A stretch of DNA of 29,416 bases from CAYRYU01 sp964428355 (GTDB taxonomy: Bacteria; Muiribacteriota; Ozemobacteria; Ozemobacterales; Ozemobacteraceae). The position numbers were made by a program, and so were the translations under genes. The stretch is from assembly GCA_964428355.1 (NCBI GenBank), contig CAYRYU010000090.1:1-29416 (forward strand), read 5' to 3'. Shown here piece after piece: positions 17,762 through 25,928 of the stretch. The notes beneath the pieces were generated by a model. That model searched no databases and was not told the origin of the DNA. It saw only the letters and a list, made by a program, of their open reading frames with translations. Numbering within the stretch: the first letter of the stretch is position 1; each line of letters opens with the position of its first letter.

Positions 17762-19626
17762 CGCCCGAAACACCGAGCGAACTGAAGCACGGCCGGCTGC
17801 ATTACCTGAAATGGATCTTCAGCCAGTATCGGGAGAGGAAGGGCCTCATCTTCGTCCTGTTTCTGCTGACCGTCCTCTCGACGATCGTTTCGGTCCTTTT
17901 TCCCCTCGGCTTCAAATACATCATCGACGCCCTCGTCCAGGACCTCAAACTCTTCAAGGACGGGAAAATCGACATGGCGGTTGCTTTCGCCCACAGGAAC
18001 AGGATGCTCGTCCTGTTCTTCCTGCTGGGCATCGCGGGGTGGTTCCGCGGATTCTACCCGTATCTCCGGGGTAGGATGAACACCATCTTCGAACGCGTGT
18101 TCCGCGAACGATACTTCGATGAGATCCTCGAAAAAGGGCACAGGTTCTTCCTGCACTTCCGGACGGGCGATCTGGTCACACGGCTCACCGAGGACGTGAA
18201 GAACTTCCCTCCGGGCCTCTCGTGGCTATGCTGCTCGGGAATCTTCAGAGCCGTGAACTCATCCAGCACGATCTTTTTCTGCCTTCTGAGCATGTTCTTC
18301 CTGAACGTGAAGCTGACCCTCCTCTCGATCATCCCGCTTCCGATACTGCTCTACATCTTCCACACCCTTGAAACGACCATCGAGAACCGGTTCAAGAAGC
18401 TCCAACAAGGGATATCGGAGACCAATGATTTTCTCGAATCCGCATACTCGGGAATCAAGATCGTGAAATCATTCAACGCCGAGGAGCCGCAGTGTGACCG
18501 GTTCGGGGCGCTGATGCAACGCAGGATCGGCCTCGAGACCGACGTGATCAAGATCGAAGGGCTTTTCGCTGTCTACTTCCAGTTCCTGATCCATGTCGGA
18601 CAGGTCCTGGTACTGCTTTTCGGCGGGATAATGGTCATCCGCGGAACCCTTTCGATCGGCGATTACTACGCGTTTTTCAGTTACCTCGGGATGATAGTGT
18701 TCCCGCTCATCGACATCCCGATGCTCCTTGTGACGCTCGCCCAATCGTTCGTCGCGATCGACCGGCTCGAGGAGATCAACGAGGTGGACGCGGAATGGCG
18801 GGACGAGCGTTCCGGCACGGTTCCGGTCAAGGATTTCCAATCCCTGGAGACGCGCAAGGCGACGTTCAGGTTCCGGGAGCCCCCCAAGAAGGAGTCCGAC
18901 CAGCCAAAAATTGACGACAAGGCCCCGGGGAAACCAGGTGATCCGGTCCGGCCGAGCGAGCCTTTTTCCCTCAAGGAGATCGATCTGAAGATCGACCGCG
19001 GCGAAAAAGTGGCGGTCGTGGGAAGGATCGGAACGGGAAAAACCACCCTTCTAAACCTGGTTTCCGGAATCCTTGCCCCGGACTCGGGGCAGATCCTGGT
19101 CAACGGAATTCCCTTTGCCGAGCTCGAGAAACGCAGTTTCCGGGAGAGGGTGGGTTACATCCAGCAGGAGCCCGTGGTCTTCTCGGAGACCGTCAGCGCG
19201 AACATCGACTTCTGGCGCGGGTCCACAACCGACTGGATAGGCCGCTGCGCAGAGCTCGCACAGATGGACGAGGAGATCAAGGGCTTCCCCAACGGCTTCC
19301 AGGAAAAGGTCGGACAGCGAGGCGTCACCCTGTCGGGAGGCCAACGGCAGCGGCTTTCGGTCGCCCGCGCCCTCGCCGGAAAACCGGAACTCCTGTTGAT
19401 GGACGACATCACCTCGAGCCTCGACGCCGAGAACGAGCTCCAGTTGTGGAGCGACCTGAAGAAGGAGTTTCCGGGGGTGACCTGCCTGATCGTCACCCAC
19501 CGCCTTTCCTCCGCCCAGCATGCCGACCGGATCATTCTGCTCGATGACGGCCGGATCGCGGGCCAGGGAACCCATGAGGAGCTGATGGGGTCCAACAAGA
19601 TCTACCAGGAACTCGCCAACCGGTAG
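17758..19626 (+). CDS. ABC exporter half-transporter, subunit with aspartate in place of the catalytic glutamate
   Basis: A 622-residue membrane-ATPase fusion coupled to the previous gene by an ATGA overlap. Walker A is GRIGTGKTT (422-430), the signature LSGGQ is intact (525-529) and the switch histidine is H581. The residue after the Walker B aspartate is D550 (LLLMDDITSSLD) instead of glutamate, the usual change in the non-hydrolysing site of heterodimeric exporters. A charged, lysine- and proline-rich insertion of about 28 residues (374-402) lies between the first ATPase strand and Walker A, where family members are normally compact. Its substrate is unknown. Confidence 0.9.
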   Translation: MTPETPSELKHGRLHYLKWIFSQYRERKGLIFVLFLLTVLSTIVSVLFPLGFKYIIDALVQDLKLFKDGKIDMAVAFAHRNRMLVLFFLLGIAGWFRGFYPYLRGRMNTIFERVFRERYFDEILEKGHRFFLHFRTGDLVTRLTEDVKNFPPGLSWLCCSGIFRAVNSSSTIFFCLLSMFFLNVKLTLLSIIPLPILLYIFHTLETTIENRFKKLQQGISETNDFLESAYSGIKIVKSFNAEEPQCDRFGALMQRRIGLETDVIKIEGLFAVYFQFLIHVGQVLVLLFGGIMVIRGTLSIGDYYAFFSYLGMIVFPLIDIPMLLVTLAQSFVAIDRLEEINEVDAEWRDERSGTVPVKDFQSLETRKATFRFREPPKKESDQPKIDDKAPGKPGDPVRPSEPFSLKEIDLKIDRGEKVAVVGRIGTGKTTLLNLVSGILAPDSGQILVNGIPFAELEKRSFRERVGYIQQEPVVFSETVSANIDFWRGSTTDWIGRCAELAQMDEEIKGFPNGFQEKVGQRGVTLSGGQRQRLSVARALAGKPELLLMDDITSSLDAENELQLWSDLKKEFPGVTCLIVTHRLSSAQHADRIILLDDGRIAGQGTHEELMGSNKIYQELANR

Positions 19627-19634
19627 AACTGAGC

Positions 19635-19670
19635 GGGTCTTCACCAGGGTCTTCACCAGAGTCTTCACCG
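19635..19670 (+). repeat. Three tandem 12-bp repeats
   Basis: GGGTCTTCACCA at 19635-19646 and 19647-19658, then GAGTCTTCACCG at 19659-19670. They fill the space between the exporter stop and the -35 element of the next gene. The function is unknown; a tandem operator or simple slippage are both possible. Confidence 0.85.
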
Positions 19671-19674
19671 GAGG

Positions 19675-19704
19675 TTGAAGGAAGGGCCGGATCCGGGGTA
19701 CAAT
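19675..19704 (+). promoter_or_regulatory. Promoter of the secreted protein gene
   Basis: TTGAAG (19675-19680), an 18-base spacer and TACAAT (19699-19704). It directly abuts the three 12-bp repeats and lies about 70 bases before ATG 19774. Confidence 0.55.
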
Positions 19705-19773
19705 GCAAACGGAGCCGAAGAATCCCGGAGAAGGGTGTTCGCCGGAGCCGATTCATCCGCAAGGAGGGATCCC

Positions 19774-21657
19774 ATGTCAGTGAAACCAGCAGGAATCTTC
19801 GTTCTTCTTCTCGTCACGACGCTTCTCTGCCCAGTCTGGGCTGCCCAGGAAGTCGTTCCGGGATATGCCTTCCGGCCCCTGACCGTCCCCGACGTCGAGG
19901 CTTTCCTCGGTTCAATATCCCGGGAACAGACAGTGCTTGAGAAGGCCCTCCTCGAAAAGTACGGGGCAAAACGGGAGAAGGTTACCCAGCACCCCGACAT
20001 GATCGCCTACGGCCGGATCGTTTCCGAGTGCAAACGCCTTCTCGACGATCTTTCCAGCGGAAGAAAAGGCCCCGAGCAGGAGACCGCTTTCATGCGCCTC
20101 CAGCGGATCCACTACTCCGCACTGGCCGACCAGGAGGCCGGCGACCAGATTTCCCGAATGAAGCGCAGGATAGCCATGGGAACCAACATTGTTGCCGGAT
20201 ATCTCCTCCTCAAGGTTCCCGACGTTATTCTTCCAGAGCAGAAAATCGGGGAAAAGGCCGCAAGGCGGGAATCCCAACGCCTGTTCGCGGAGGGAGGAAA
20301 AAGCCCGGTGAGCGTTTCCGACCTCGCGGGAATGAACAGCCTCGAGGTCTCGCGGCTCCGAGTCGCCCCGGATCATCCCGCCGTGATCGACGGACCTCCC
20401 GGTGAACACTACGCCGCGTTCCTGGATGAAACGACACGTCTGATCCGGATGCAGTCCCCGGCTTTGGCGAAGTTCGACTCCCAATACGCCAGGCGGGTTC
20501 TTTTCTTCGACGAACTGACCGAGGATGCCACTTCTCCCAAGGTCACCGCCAAAGACCGGTACGGCCTGAAGTGGAAGGTCAAATGGGGCGACGAGGTCCA
20601 CACCGATGTCGCGCTGACGAGGTTGTACATCGACCTCGGAGGTCGCTACACGGATCTCAAGTTCTACTCCGGTCCCGGGGAGACGATTCTCGTTCTCGAT
20701 CCCCCCGCGAAGAAGGGTGGAAAGGGTGGCCAGGAAAGTGGAAAGGGCGGCAAGGATGGAATCCAGACCTTCGCGGAGCTCTCCAAGCGCCTTCTGGAAT
20801 CGAAGTTCCAGTTCCACGCCGACCGATATCTCCTTCCCGATCCGGTTCTTAAGAGCAAAACGGGAAAGATCCTGGGCTCGGGAATCGTTGACAAGGCGAT
20901 GGCAGACCGGGAATCCATCGATCCCTCACACATCGGTTCCTTCTACGTCCTTTTCAAGGAGTGCCAGCTTTCCCTCTATAACCCTGCGATCAAGCGGTTG
21001 GGCGGAACCTCGCTCGGAAACGTCGGCGCGGAGGCTGACCGGGTGGCCCGCTCCTCCCTCATTTTCAACTGCTGGATCAAGAACAAGGACATGAAGGATG
21101 ACAACAGCCGGCTTGGACTCCTTTTCAATCCCGAAACAGGGGCTTTCGACCGAACCGTCGAGTACCAAAGCGACCTGGGATGCACCATGGGAAGCTTCAG
21201 GTCATCGGGCGAACTGAACTCCTTCGAAAAGAGCGCCGTGATCCTGATGCCCCAGAGCATCAATTTCCGGATGCGTCCGCTCTACATTCCCAAGGCATGG
21301 AAAGAATGCACATGGGCGGATGCCCGCTGGATGGCCCTCCGAATCGCAAAGCTTTCCCGACAGGATATCGAGCGGTGTTTCCTCGACTGCGGCTGGCCCC
21401 CCTTCGCACAGAAAGTCGCCGTGGAGCGGCTCCTTGCGCGCCGGAACGAGATCGCGAAGGCATTCAAGCTCGACCGCGATGGGATCGGCCCAATCCCGTG
21501 CGATCCCGACTTCGACGTGGACGGGGCGGGAAAATGGAAGGGGGATCGCCCCGTCAGAAACGGGAAGATCTGCGAAAACTCGTCGATCGTGCGTGAACTC
21601 GAGGAATCGCTCCACCCCGAAGGCCTCGCGAACGTGATTTCCCGGAAGAACGACTGA
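19774..21657 (+). CDS. Secreted protein of unknown function
   Basis: The frame is open from 19675, but AAGGAGG at 19761-19767 and a clean signal peptide (MSVKPAGIFVLLLVTTLLC, cleavage after VWA) set the start at ATG 19774, giving 627 residues. The mature part is mixed helix and strand, with a short glycine-lysine low-complexity run (about residues 314-329: GGKGGQ, then GKGGKDG) that looks like an expanded loop. I recognise no domain and no obvious catalytic motif. It has its own promoter behind the ABC exporter; a functional link with the exporter is possible but unproven. Confidence 0.8.
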   Translation: MSVKPAGIFVLLLVTTLLCPVWAAQEVVPGYAFRPLTVPDVEAFLGSISREQTVLEKALLEKYGAKREKVTQHPDMIAYGRIVSECKRLLDDLSSGRKGPEQETAFMRLQRIHYSALADQEAGDQISRMKRRIAMGTNIVAGYLLLKVPDVILPEQKIGEKAARRESQRLFAEGGKSPVSVSDLAGMNSLEVSRLRVAPDHPAVIDGPPGEHYAAFLDETTRLIRMQSPALAKFDSQYARRVLFFDELTEDATSPKVTAKDRYGLKWKVKWGDEVHTDVALTRLYIDLGGRYTDLKFYSGPGETILVLDPPAKKGGKGGQESGKGGKDGIQTFAELSKRLLESKFQFHADRYLLPDPVLKSKTGKILGSGIVDKAMADRESIDPSHIGSFYVLFKECQLSLYNPAIKRLGGTSLGNVGAEADRVARSSLIFNCWIKNKDMKDDNSRLGLLFNPETGAFDRTVEYQSDLGCTMGSFRSSGELNSFEKSAVILMPQSINFRMRPLYIPKAWKECTWADARWMALRIAKLSRQDIERCFLDCGWPPFAQKVAVERLLARRNEIAKAFKLDRDGIGPIPCDPDFDVDGAGKWKGDRPVRNGKICENSSIVRELEESLHPEGLANVISRKND

Positions 21658-21658
21658 T

Positions 21659-21686
21659 TTCCGGTCGGCGGGAAGACCCGCCGGAA
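21659..21686 (+). terminator. Strong hairpin after the secreted protein gene
   Basis: GGCGGG (21667-21672), an AAGA tetraloop and CCCGCC (21677-21682), with outer TTCC/GGAA pairing across a small bulge. It starts two bases after the stop codon. There is no T-tract, so it may act as a transcript-end stabiliser rather than a classical intrinsic terminator. Confidence 0.45.
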
Positions 21687-21726
21687 CACGAGAGAACCGG
21701 TTCCGCCCAACCAGGAGGGATTCACA

Positions 21727-22974
21727 CTGGACCACCAACCGGAAAACAATTTGGAGCATCCGCCATCATTTCCCTGCCCACGGTGTCAGGGCAGCACGGT
21801 CAGGGTGCTCGACCCGTTGGGGATCGTCATCGATCGTTGCGGGAAATGCCTTGGAGCCTGGTTCGACAAGGGGGAGCTGGAAAAGAAGCTGGGGATCTCC
21901 TTCATGTTCTGGGATCTCATCCGGGTCGCGAAACAGGACACATCCACCCTCGAATGCCCCCACTGCAAGAAACTCCTAACGGAACTGACCGTCCACCATT
22001 CACTCGGGTCCGTGGTCATCGACCGGTGCGTCTCCTGCGGCGGGTTCTGGTTGGATTTCACAGAATTCGGGAGGGTCCAGAGGTTCTGCAAGGAGGTTTC
22101 CAGAACTCCTTTCACACGCCAGAGAACCGGTTATTCCGTCGCCGTCCCCCGTGACGCGGAACAACCCAAACCGGCCTCCGCCGAGCCCCGGCTCTTTGCC
22201 ACGGCCCTCGACTACTACCGGAACCTCGATTTCGAGAAGGAGGGTTCGAACCCGGAACTTGGAATAACGGGGTATTTCTTCTGCCTTTTGACGGGTCTTC
22301 CGGTGGAGGTTTACAACCCGCGGAAATCCTGGCCTTTGGAGATGATGCCCTTCTACGCCGTTTCCTTCCTGCTCTTCATCGTCGGCCTGGTGGGGTCTTC
22401 CGAAACCCTTGCATGGATGTTGAATTCCCTTGGGATGAACCCCTCACGGGTCTTCCAGGGTTCGGGACTGCTGGGTTTCGCCACTTCGCATTTCGTCCAC
22501 CTCAACCCATTCCATTTCCTGGGAAACATGTACATTCTGTGGGTTTTCAGTGACAACGTCCTGGACGTCTTCCGCGACCGCGGGAAGTTCCTCGGACCGG
22601 CCCTGTTCTGGATATTCCTCCTCCTGGTTGGGTTTTCGGCGAATTTCTTCCACTTCTTCGTCTCCTTCGGACGCCCATGGTTCGACTCCCCGTTGATAGG
22701 TGCGAGCGGCATCGCGACCGGAATGCTGGTGGCTTACTGGCAGCTTTTTCCCAAGGTTACGGTCCATCAGGTGGTTCTGTTCGTTCCCCTAAGGCTCCCG
22801 TTGAGCCTCTGCCTTGTGATCTGGCTGACCTTCAATTTCCTTCTTTCCCACCTCCTCGGACCGGAAAGCCCCATCTCCTTCGCAGCCCATGCGGGGGGAT
22901 TCTTCGGAGCCTTTTTCCTGCTCCCCATATTTTCCCCCTTCTCTCCCGAAGACCTTTCCCGAAAGAAGGGTTGA
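21727..22974 (+). CDS. Rhomboid-family intramembrane serine protease with two N-terminal zinc ribbons
   Basis: The only strong ribosome site is AGGAGGG at 21713-21719. It lies 7 bases before an in-frame CTG at 21727 and 31 bases before the TTG at 21751; no ATG or GTG is in frame nearby, so CTG is the likeliest start (415 residues). Two TFIIB-type zinc ribbons come first: C17, C20, C38, C41, and C77, C80, C101, C104, each followed by the family's GxWxD or GFWLD block. About six membrane helices follow (residues 205-405). The rhomboid dyad is visible as S327 in GASG and H388 in AAHAGG, with the HLNPFHFLGNMY helix before them. Rhomboids cleave membrane proteins within the bilayer. The ribbons may bind a partner or sense metal, which is inferred. 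Confidence 0.88.
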   Translation: MDHQPENNLEHPPSFPCPRCQGSTVRVLDPLGIVIDRCGKCLGAWFDKGELEKKLGISFMFWDLIRVAKQDTSTLECPHCKKLLTELTVHHSLGSVVIDRCVSCGGFWLDFTEFGRVQRFCKEVSRTPFTRQRTGYSVAVPRDAEQPKPASAEPRLFATALDYYRNLDFEKEGSNPELGITGYFFCLLTGLPVEVYNPRKSWPLEMMPFYAVSFLLFIVGLVGSSETLAWMLNSLGMNPSRVFQGSGLLGFATSHFVHLNPFHFLGNMYILWVFSDNVLDVFRDRGKFLGPALFWIFLLLVGFSANFFHFFVSFGRPWFDSPLIGASGIATGMLVAYWQLFPKVTVHQVVLFVPLRLPLSLCLVIWLTFNFLLSHLLGPESPISFAAHAGGFFGAFFLLPIFSPFSPEDLSRKKG

Positions 22975-22994
22975 AAAGGCCGGCGGAGGGAAAG

Positions 22995-24326
22995 TTGCTT
23001 CGATTCAAGGTCGGATTCGTCTGCTTCCTTGTTCTTTCCCTTCTTCAGGCCCACCCCGCCCGCGGAAGGAACTCCTCCTTCCCCGCCGAACTCCCCCCCG
23101 GCTCTTCCCCTTCGGGCTTTCCGACCGGAATCGTCATCGAACGGCCCGTAACGGACAGGGCGGGAGTGCTCGGAAGTTCCGACCTGGACAACATCGAGGA
23201 CCGCCTCCGGGGATGGCGCTCCGAAGCGAATGTCCAGATGGCGGTGGTCATCCTCCCAACTACGGCAGGGATCCCCATCGAGAAGTTCGCCCTGGCGCTT
23301 GCAACGGAATGGCGCGGAGGGGACCCCACCCGGAGCGATGGGCTCCTTTTCCTGCTTTCAATCGAGGACCGGACGATGCGGCTCGAGATCGGGAAGGGTC
23401 TGGAAGCGGTTTTCAGCCCATCCTTTCAACGGGGAACCCTGGATTCGCTTCGCCCCGCGCTTCGGGAAGGGTTTCACGGCCTTGCCCTTCGCAAGCTGAT
23501 CGACTCTCTCCAGCTCGAACATTCTCTCGCGACCGACCCGGCTGGAAAGGGGGGAAAAGCCGGTGAGACACTGAAGATGAGAACCTACCGCGACGCATGG
23601 ACGAACGCGTATGTCATCGGTACGGTCGCGGGAACCCTTTGCTTTCTTTTCAGCATCGGGGGTTTTTCCGCCCGCCTCATCCTCACCCTTGCCGGGGTTC
23701 TCGCAGGAGCGACCTTGGCGCTCGTCTCGAGCATGGCCCCGGATTACGCGGCCGCAAGCGTTTTTATCTTCCTTTACGGGCTCGGGGTGAGCTGGGGGTT
23801 CATCAGACTCACCGCCGGGGTCCCTCCTCTTTTCCGCTGGAGCGGCTTCCTTTTCGGGGTGATCCTGGGGGCCGACTTCGCCAGGGTCGGAATCTTCGGC
23901 GGAAAGACAGTTGCCAGGATCATCGAGAACTTCATTCTGAACCCGCTTTCTGAGCACTTCCTCCTCATCCTTGGAATCGGAATTCTCATGGCATTGGCCA
24001 CGGGGATGTGGAGATCCTTGCTGAAGGCGATCGGAGGAGGCTGGAGAGGGTTTTCCCCCACAGGGCCCGCATCCGTTCCGGAGTCGGGCATGGAAATCGG
24101 CAATGGGAGCCGCGATACCTTCCAGGAAGATTCCTGGAGCCATTCGACCGGGAACACCTCACCGTCATATGACTCCACGGACGCCTGTTCTTCTTCATCA
24201 TGGTCGTCATCGTCATCCTCGTCATCCTCGTCATTCCCGTCTTCCTCGCCATCATCGTCCTCATCGAGCGATTGGTCGGGAGGAGGAGGGTCATTCGGGG
24301 GAAGTGGCTCCAGCGGAAGCTGGTAG
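22995..24326 (+). CDS. TPM-domain (YgcG-like) membrane protein with serine-rich C-terminus
   Basis: The frame is open far upstream inside the rhomboid gene, but GGAGGG at 22985-22990 selects TTG 22995, from which the protein begins with a signal peptide. It has 443 residues. A TPM domain spans about 45-175, with the family's opening VTDRAGVLGSSDLDNIEDRL and the central MAVVILPTTAG and DGLLFLLSIEDR strands. Several membrane helices follow (about 206-340). The tail (about 395-443) is almost pure serine and ends GGGGSFGGSGSSGSW, resembling the glycine-rich W-ending tails of this family. TPM proteins occur in the envelope and have been linked to membrane protein repair and phosphatase-like folds; the role here is unknown. 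It is probably co-transcribed with the rhomboid gene 20 bases upstream. Confidence 0.82.
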   Translation: MLRFKVGFVCFLVLSLLQAHPARGRNSSFPAELPPGSSPSGFPTGIVIERPVTDRAGVLGSSDLDNIEDRLRGWRSEANVQMAVVILPTTAGIPIEKFALALATEWRGGDPTRSDGLLFLLSIEDRTMRLEIGKGLEAVFSPSFQRGTLDSLRPALREGFHGLALRKLIDSLQLEHSLATDPAGKGGKAGETLKMRTYRDAWTNAYVIGTVAGTLCFLFSIGGFSARLILTLAGVLAGATLALVSSMAPDYAAASVFIFLYGLGVSWGFIRLTAGVPPLFRWSGFLFGVILGADFARVGIFGGKTVARIIENFILNPLSEHFLLILGIGILMALATGMWRSLLKAIGGGWRGFSPTGPASVPESGMEIGNGSRDTFQEDSWSHSTGNTSPSYDSTDACSSSSWSSSSSSSSSSFPSSSPSSSSSSDWSGGGGSFGGSGSSGSW

Positions 24327-24335
24327 GGAGGGAAA

Positions 24336-25838
24336 ATGGACAATTCGATGGAATTCGCCTTTCGGTCGTTTCGGAGATCCGCAGAAAATCGGTGGGAAGG
24401 GTCGCTCCAGTCAGCCGCAATCCTGCTGACGATCGTTCTCGCGCTTTCCCCGATGGCGGATGCCCGCCCCAACCGCCCAGATTCCGGGTGTGAAAAAGCT
24501 CTCACGGAGGAAGCTGTCCGGACGTTGCGTGAATATCTCGCCATCGACACCACCAATCCCCCCGGGAGGGAAATGAAGACTGCCCGGTTTCTCCAGGATA
24601 TCCTGAACCGTGAGGGAATCGAATACGAGCTGATCCCCCTCGGGAACGACAGGGCGAACCTCTGCGCGAGGCTCAGGGGGTCCGGTCGAAAGCGGCCCGT
24701 GATACTGCTTCATCACATGGACGTGGTCGCGGCCGAGCCGAAGTTCTGGAAGACTCCGCCGTTCTCGGGAAACGTCATCGACGGCTACATCTACGGACGG
24801 GGGGCGGTCGACATCAAGGGGAAGGGAGTCATCGACCTCATGACGATGATCAACCTGAAACGGCGAAAGATCCCGTTGGATCGCGATTTGATCATGCTCG
24901 CCGTGGCCGACGAGGAAAACTCGAGCATTGGAGCCGGCTACATGGTCAAGTGCCGGCCCGATCTGATCCGCGAAGCCGAATTCCTCATCGATGAGGGGCA
25001 ATGTCCGAGGGGTGACGAGAATGGAAAAGCCGAGGCATGCTTCGTTTCGATCGCGACGAAACTGCCTCTCTGGTTGACCCTGACCTTCCAGGGCCCGCCG
25101 GGACACGGCTCCGTCCCGCTTCCCGATTCTTCGGTCAACAGGCTTTTCAGGGCCGCGAACAGGCTTCTTGCCCGACCAGTGAAGCTCCAGGTCCTTCCCG
25201 AGCTCAGGGAATTCATAGCAACGCATCTTGCAAAAGCCGACCCCGCCCTTCTTTCCAGGATCCGGGAGGGGGAACCCGGTTCGTGGAACGAGCCGGAGAC
25301 CGTCAGACGGCTCGCGCGGGATCCGAACATCAAGGCCGCCTTGTGCGACACGATCTGCATCACCCGTTTGAAGGGAAGCGAGAAGGTCAACTCCATTCCC
25401 AACGAAGCCTCCCTTGGGATCGACTGCCGCCTTTTCCCCGGAACCGATCCCGAGCAGTTCATAAATGATATCCGGAAGACGGTCAATGATCCCGACATGG
25501 AGATCAACATCGACGAGGTCCCCCTCAACGCTTCCACGACCCTTTCCCCGACCGACTCGGATTTCATGGAATCCCTCAGGAGATGCATGCGGGAGCTCCA
25601 CCCCGGAATCCCGGTCGTCCCAATGATCCTTCTGAGCAGCACCGACAGCTGCTACTTCCGATCACTCGGGATCAAGTGTTACGGCTTCGAGCCCTATGTC
25701 CTTTCCGAGGAGGAATATGGGAGGGCTCATGGAAACGACGAACGGCTGTCGGTCCGGAACATCGAGTATGGTATCTCCCTTATGACCCGGTTGCTGACGG
25801 ACCTCTGCGGAACGCACGGGTCACCCGCAAGCCCCTGA
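24336..25838 (+). CDS. Exported M20-family metallopeptidase
   Basis: A 500-residue zinc hydrolase of the ArgE/DapE/CPG2 group. GGGAGGG just after the preceding stop supports ATG 24336. Residues 1-45 carry a late hydrophobic segment (about 24-40), so the enzyme is probably exported or anchored. The co-catalytic metal residues are visible: H127 and D129 in HHMDVV, D159 in GRGAVDIKG, E193-E194 in ADEENSS and H465 near the C-terminus (GRAHGNDERL). A dimerisation domain occupies about 240-360. It hydrolyses an amide or peptide bond, but the substrate cannot be told. It follows the TPM gene by 9 bases, so the two may be coupled. Confidence 0.9.
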   Translation: MDNSMEFAFRSFRRSAENRWEGSLQSAAILLTIVLALSPMADARPNRPDSGCEKALTEEAVRTLREYLAIDTTNPPGREMKTARFLQDILNREGIEYELIPLGNDRANLCARLRGSGRKRPVILLHHMDVVAAEPKFWKTPPFSGNVIDGYIYGRGAVDIKGKGVIDLMTMINLKRRKIPLDRDLIMLAVADEENSSIGAGYMVKCRPDLIREAEFLIDEGQCPRGDENGKAEACFVSIATKLPLWLTLTFQGPPGHGSVPLPDSSVNRLFRAANRLLARPVKLQVLPELREFIATHLAKADPALLSRIREGEPGSWNEPETVRRLARDPNIKAALCDTICITRLKGSEKVNSIPNEASLGIDCRLFPGTDPEQFINDIRKTVNDPDMEINIDEVPLNASTTLSPTDSDFMESLRRCMRELHPGIPVVPMILLSSTDSCYFRSLGIKCYGFEPYVLSEEEYGRAHGNDERLSVRNIEYGISLMTRLLTDLCGTHGSPASP

Positions 25839-25839
25839 T

Positions 25840-25856
25840 CCGTCATTTCCTGACGG
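25840..25856 (+). terminator. Hairpin after the M20 peptidase gene
   Basis: CCGTCA, loop TTTCC, TGACGG: a perfect 6-bp stem starting two bases after the TGA stop. No long T-tract follows. It lies between two converging genes. The remaining bases to 25928 show a second hairpin, CCCCTG/CAGGGG at 25917-25935, that overlaps the end of the minus-strand gene. Confidence 0.45.
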
Positions 25857-25928
25857 CACTTTCGACTCGGCGCTTCAGCGACTCCTGGGCATCCTCTTCC
25901 CCCCAAACCGGCCTCACCCCTGCGATGA

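Noticed and set aside
19635..19670. CRISPR-like repeat
   Set aside because: The units are 12 bases, directly adjacent and without spacers.
24200..24493. Alternative-frame small protein starting MVVIVILVILVIPVFLAIIV, looking like a membrane helix plus basic tail
   Set aside because: The hydrophobic run is the automatic result of reading the TCN serine tract one base out of frame; no ribosome site supports it.
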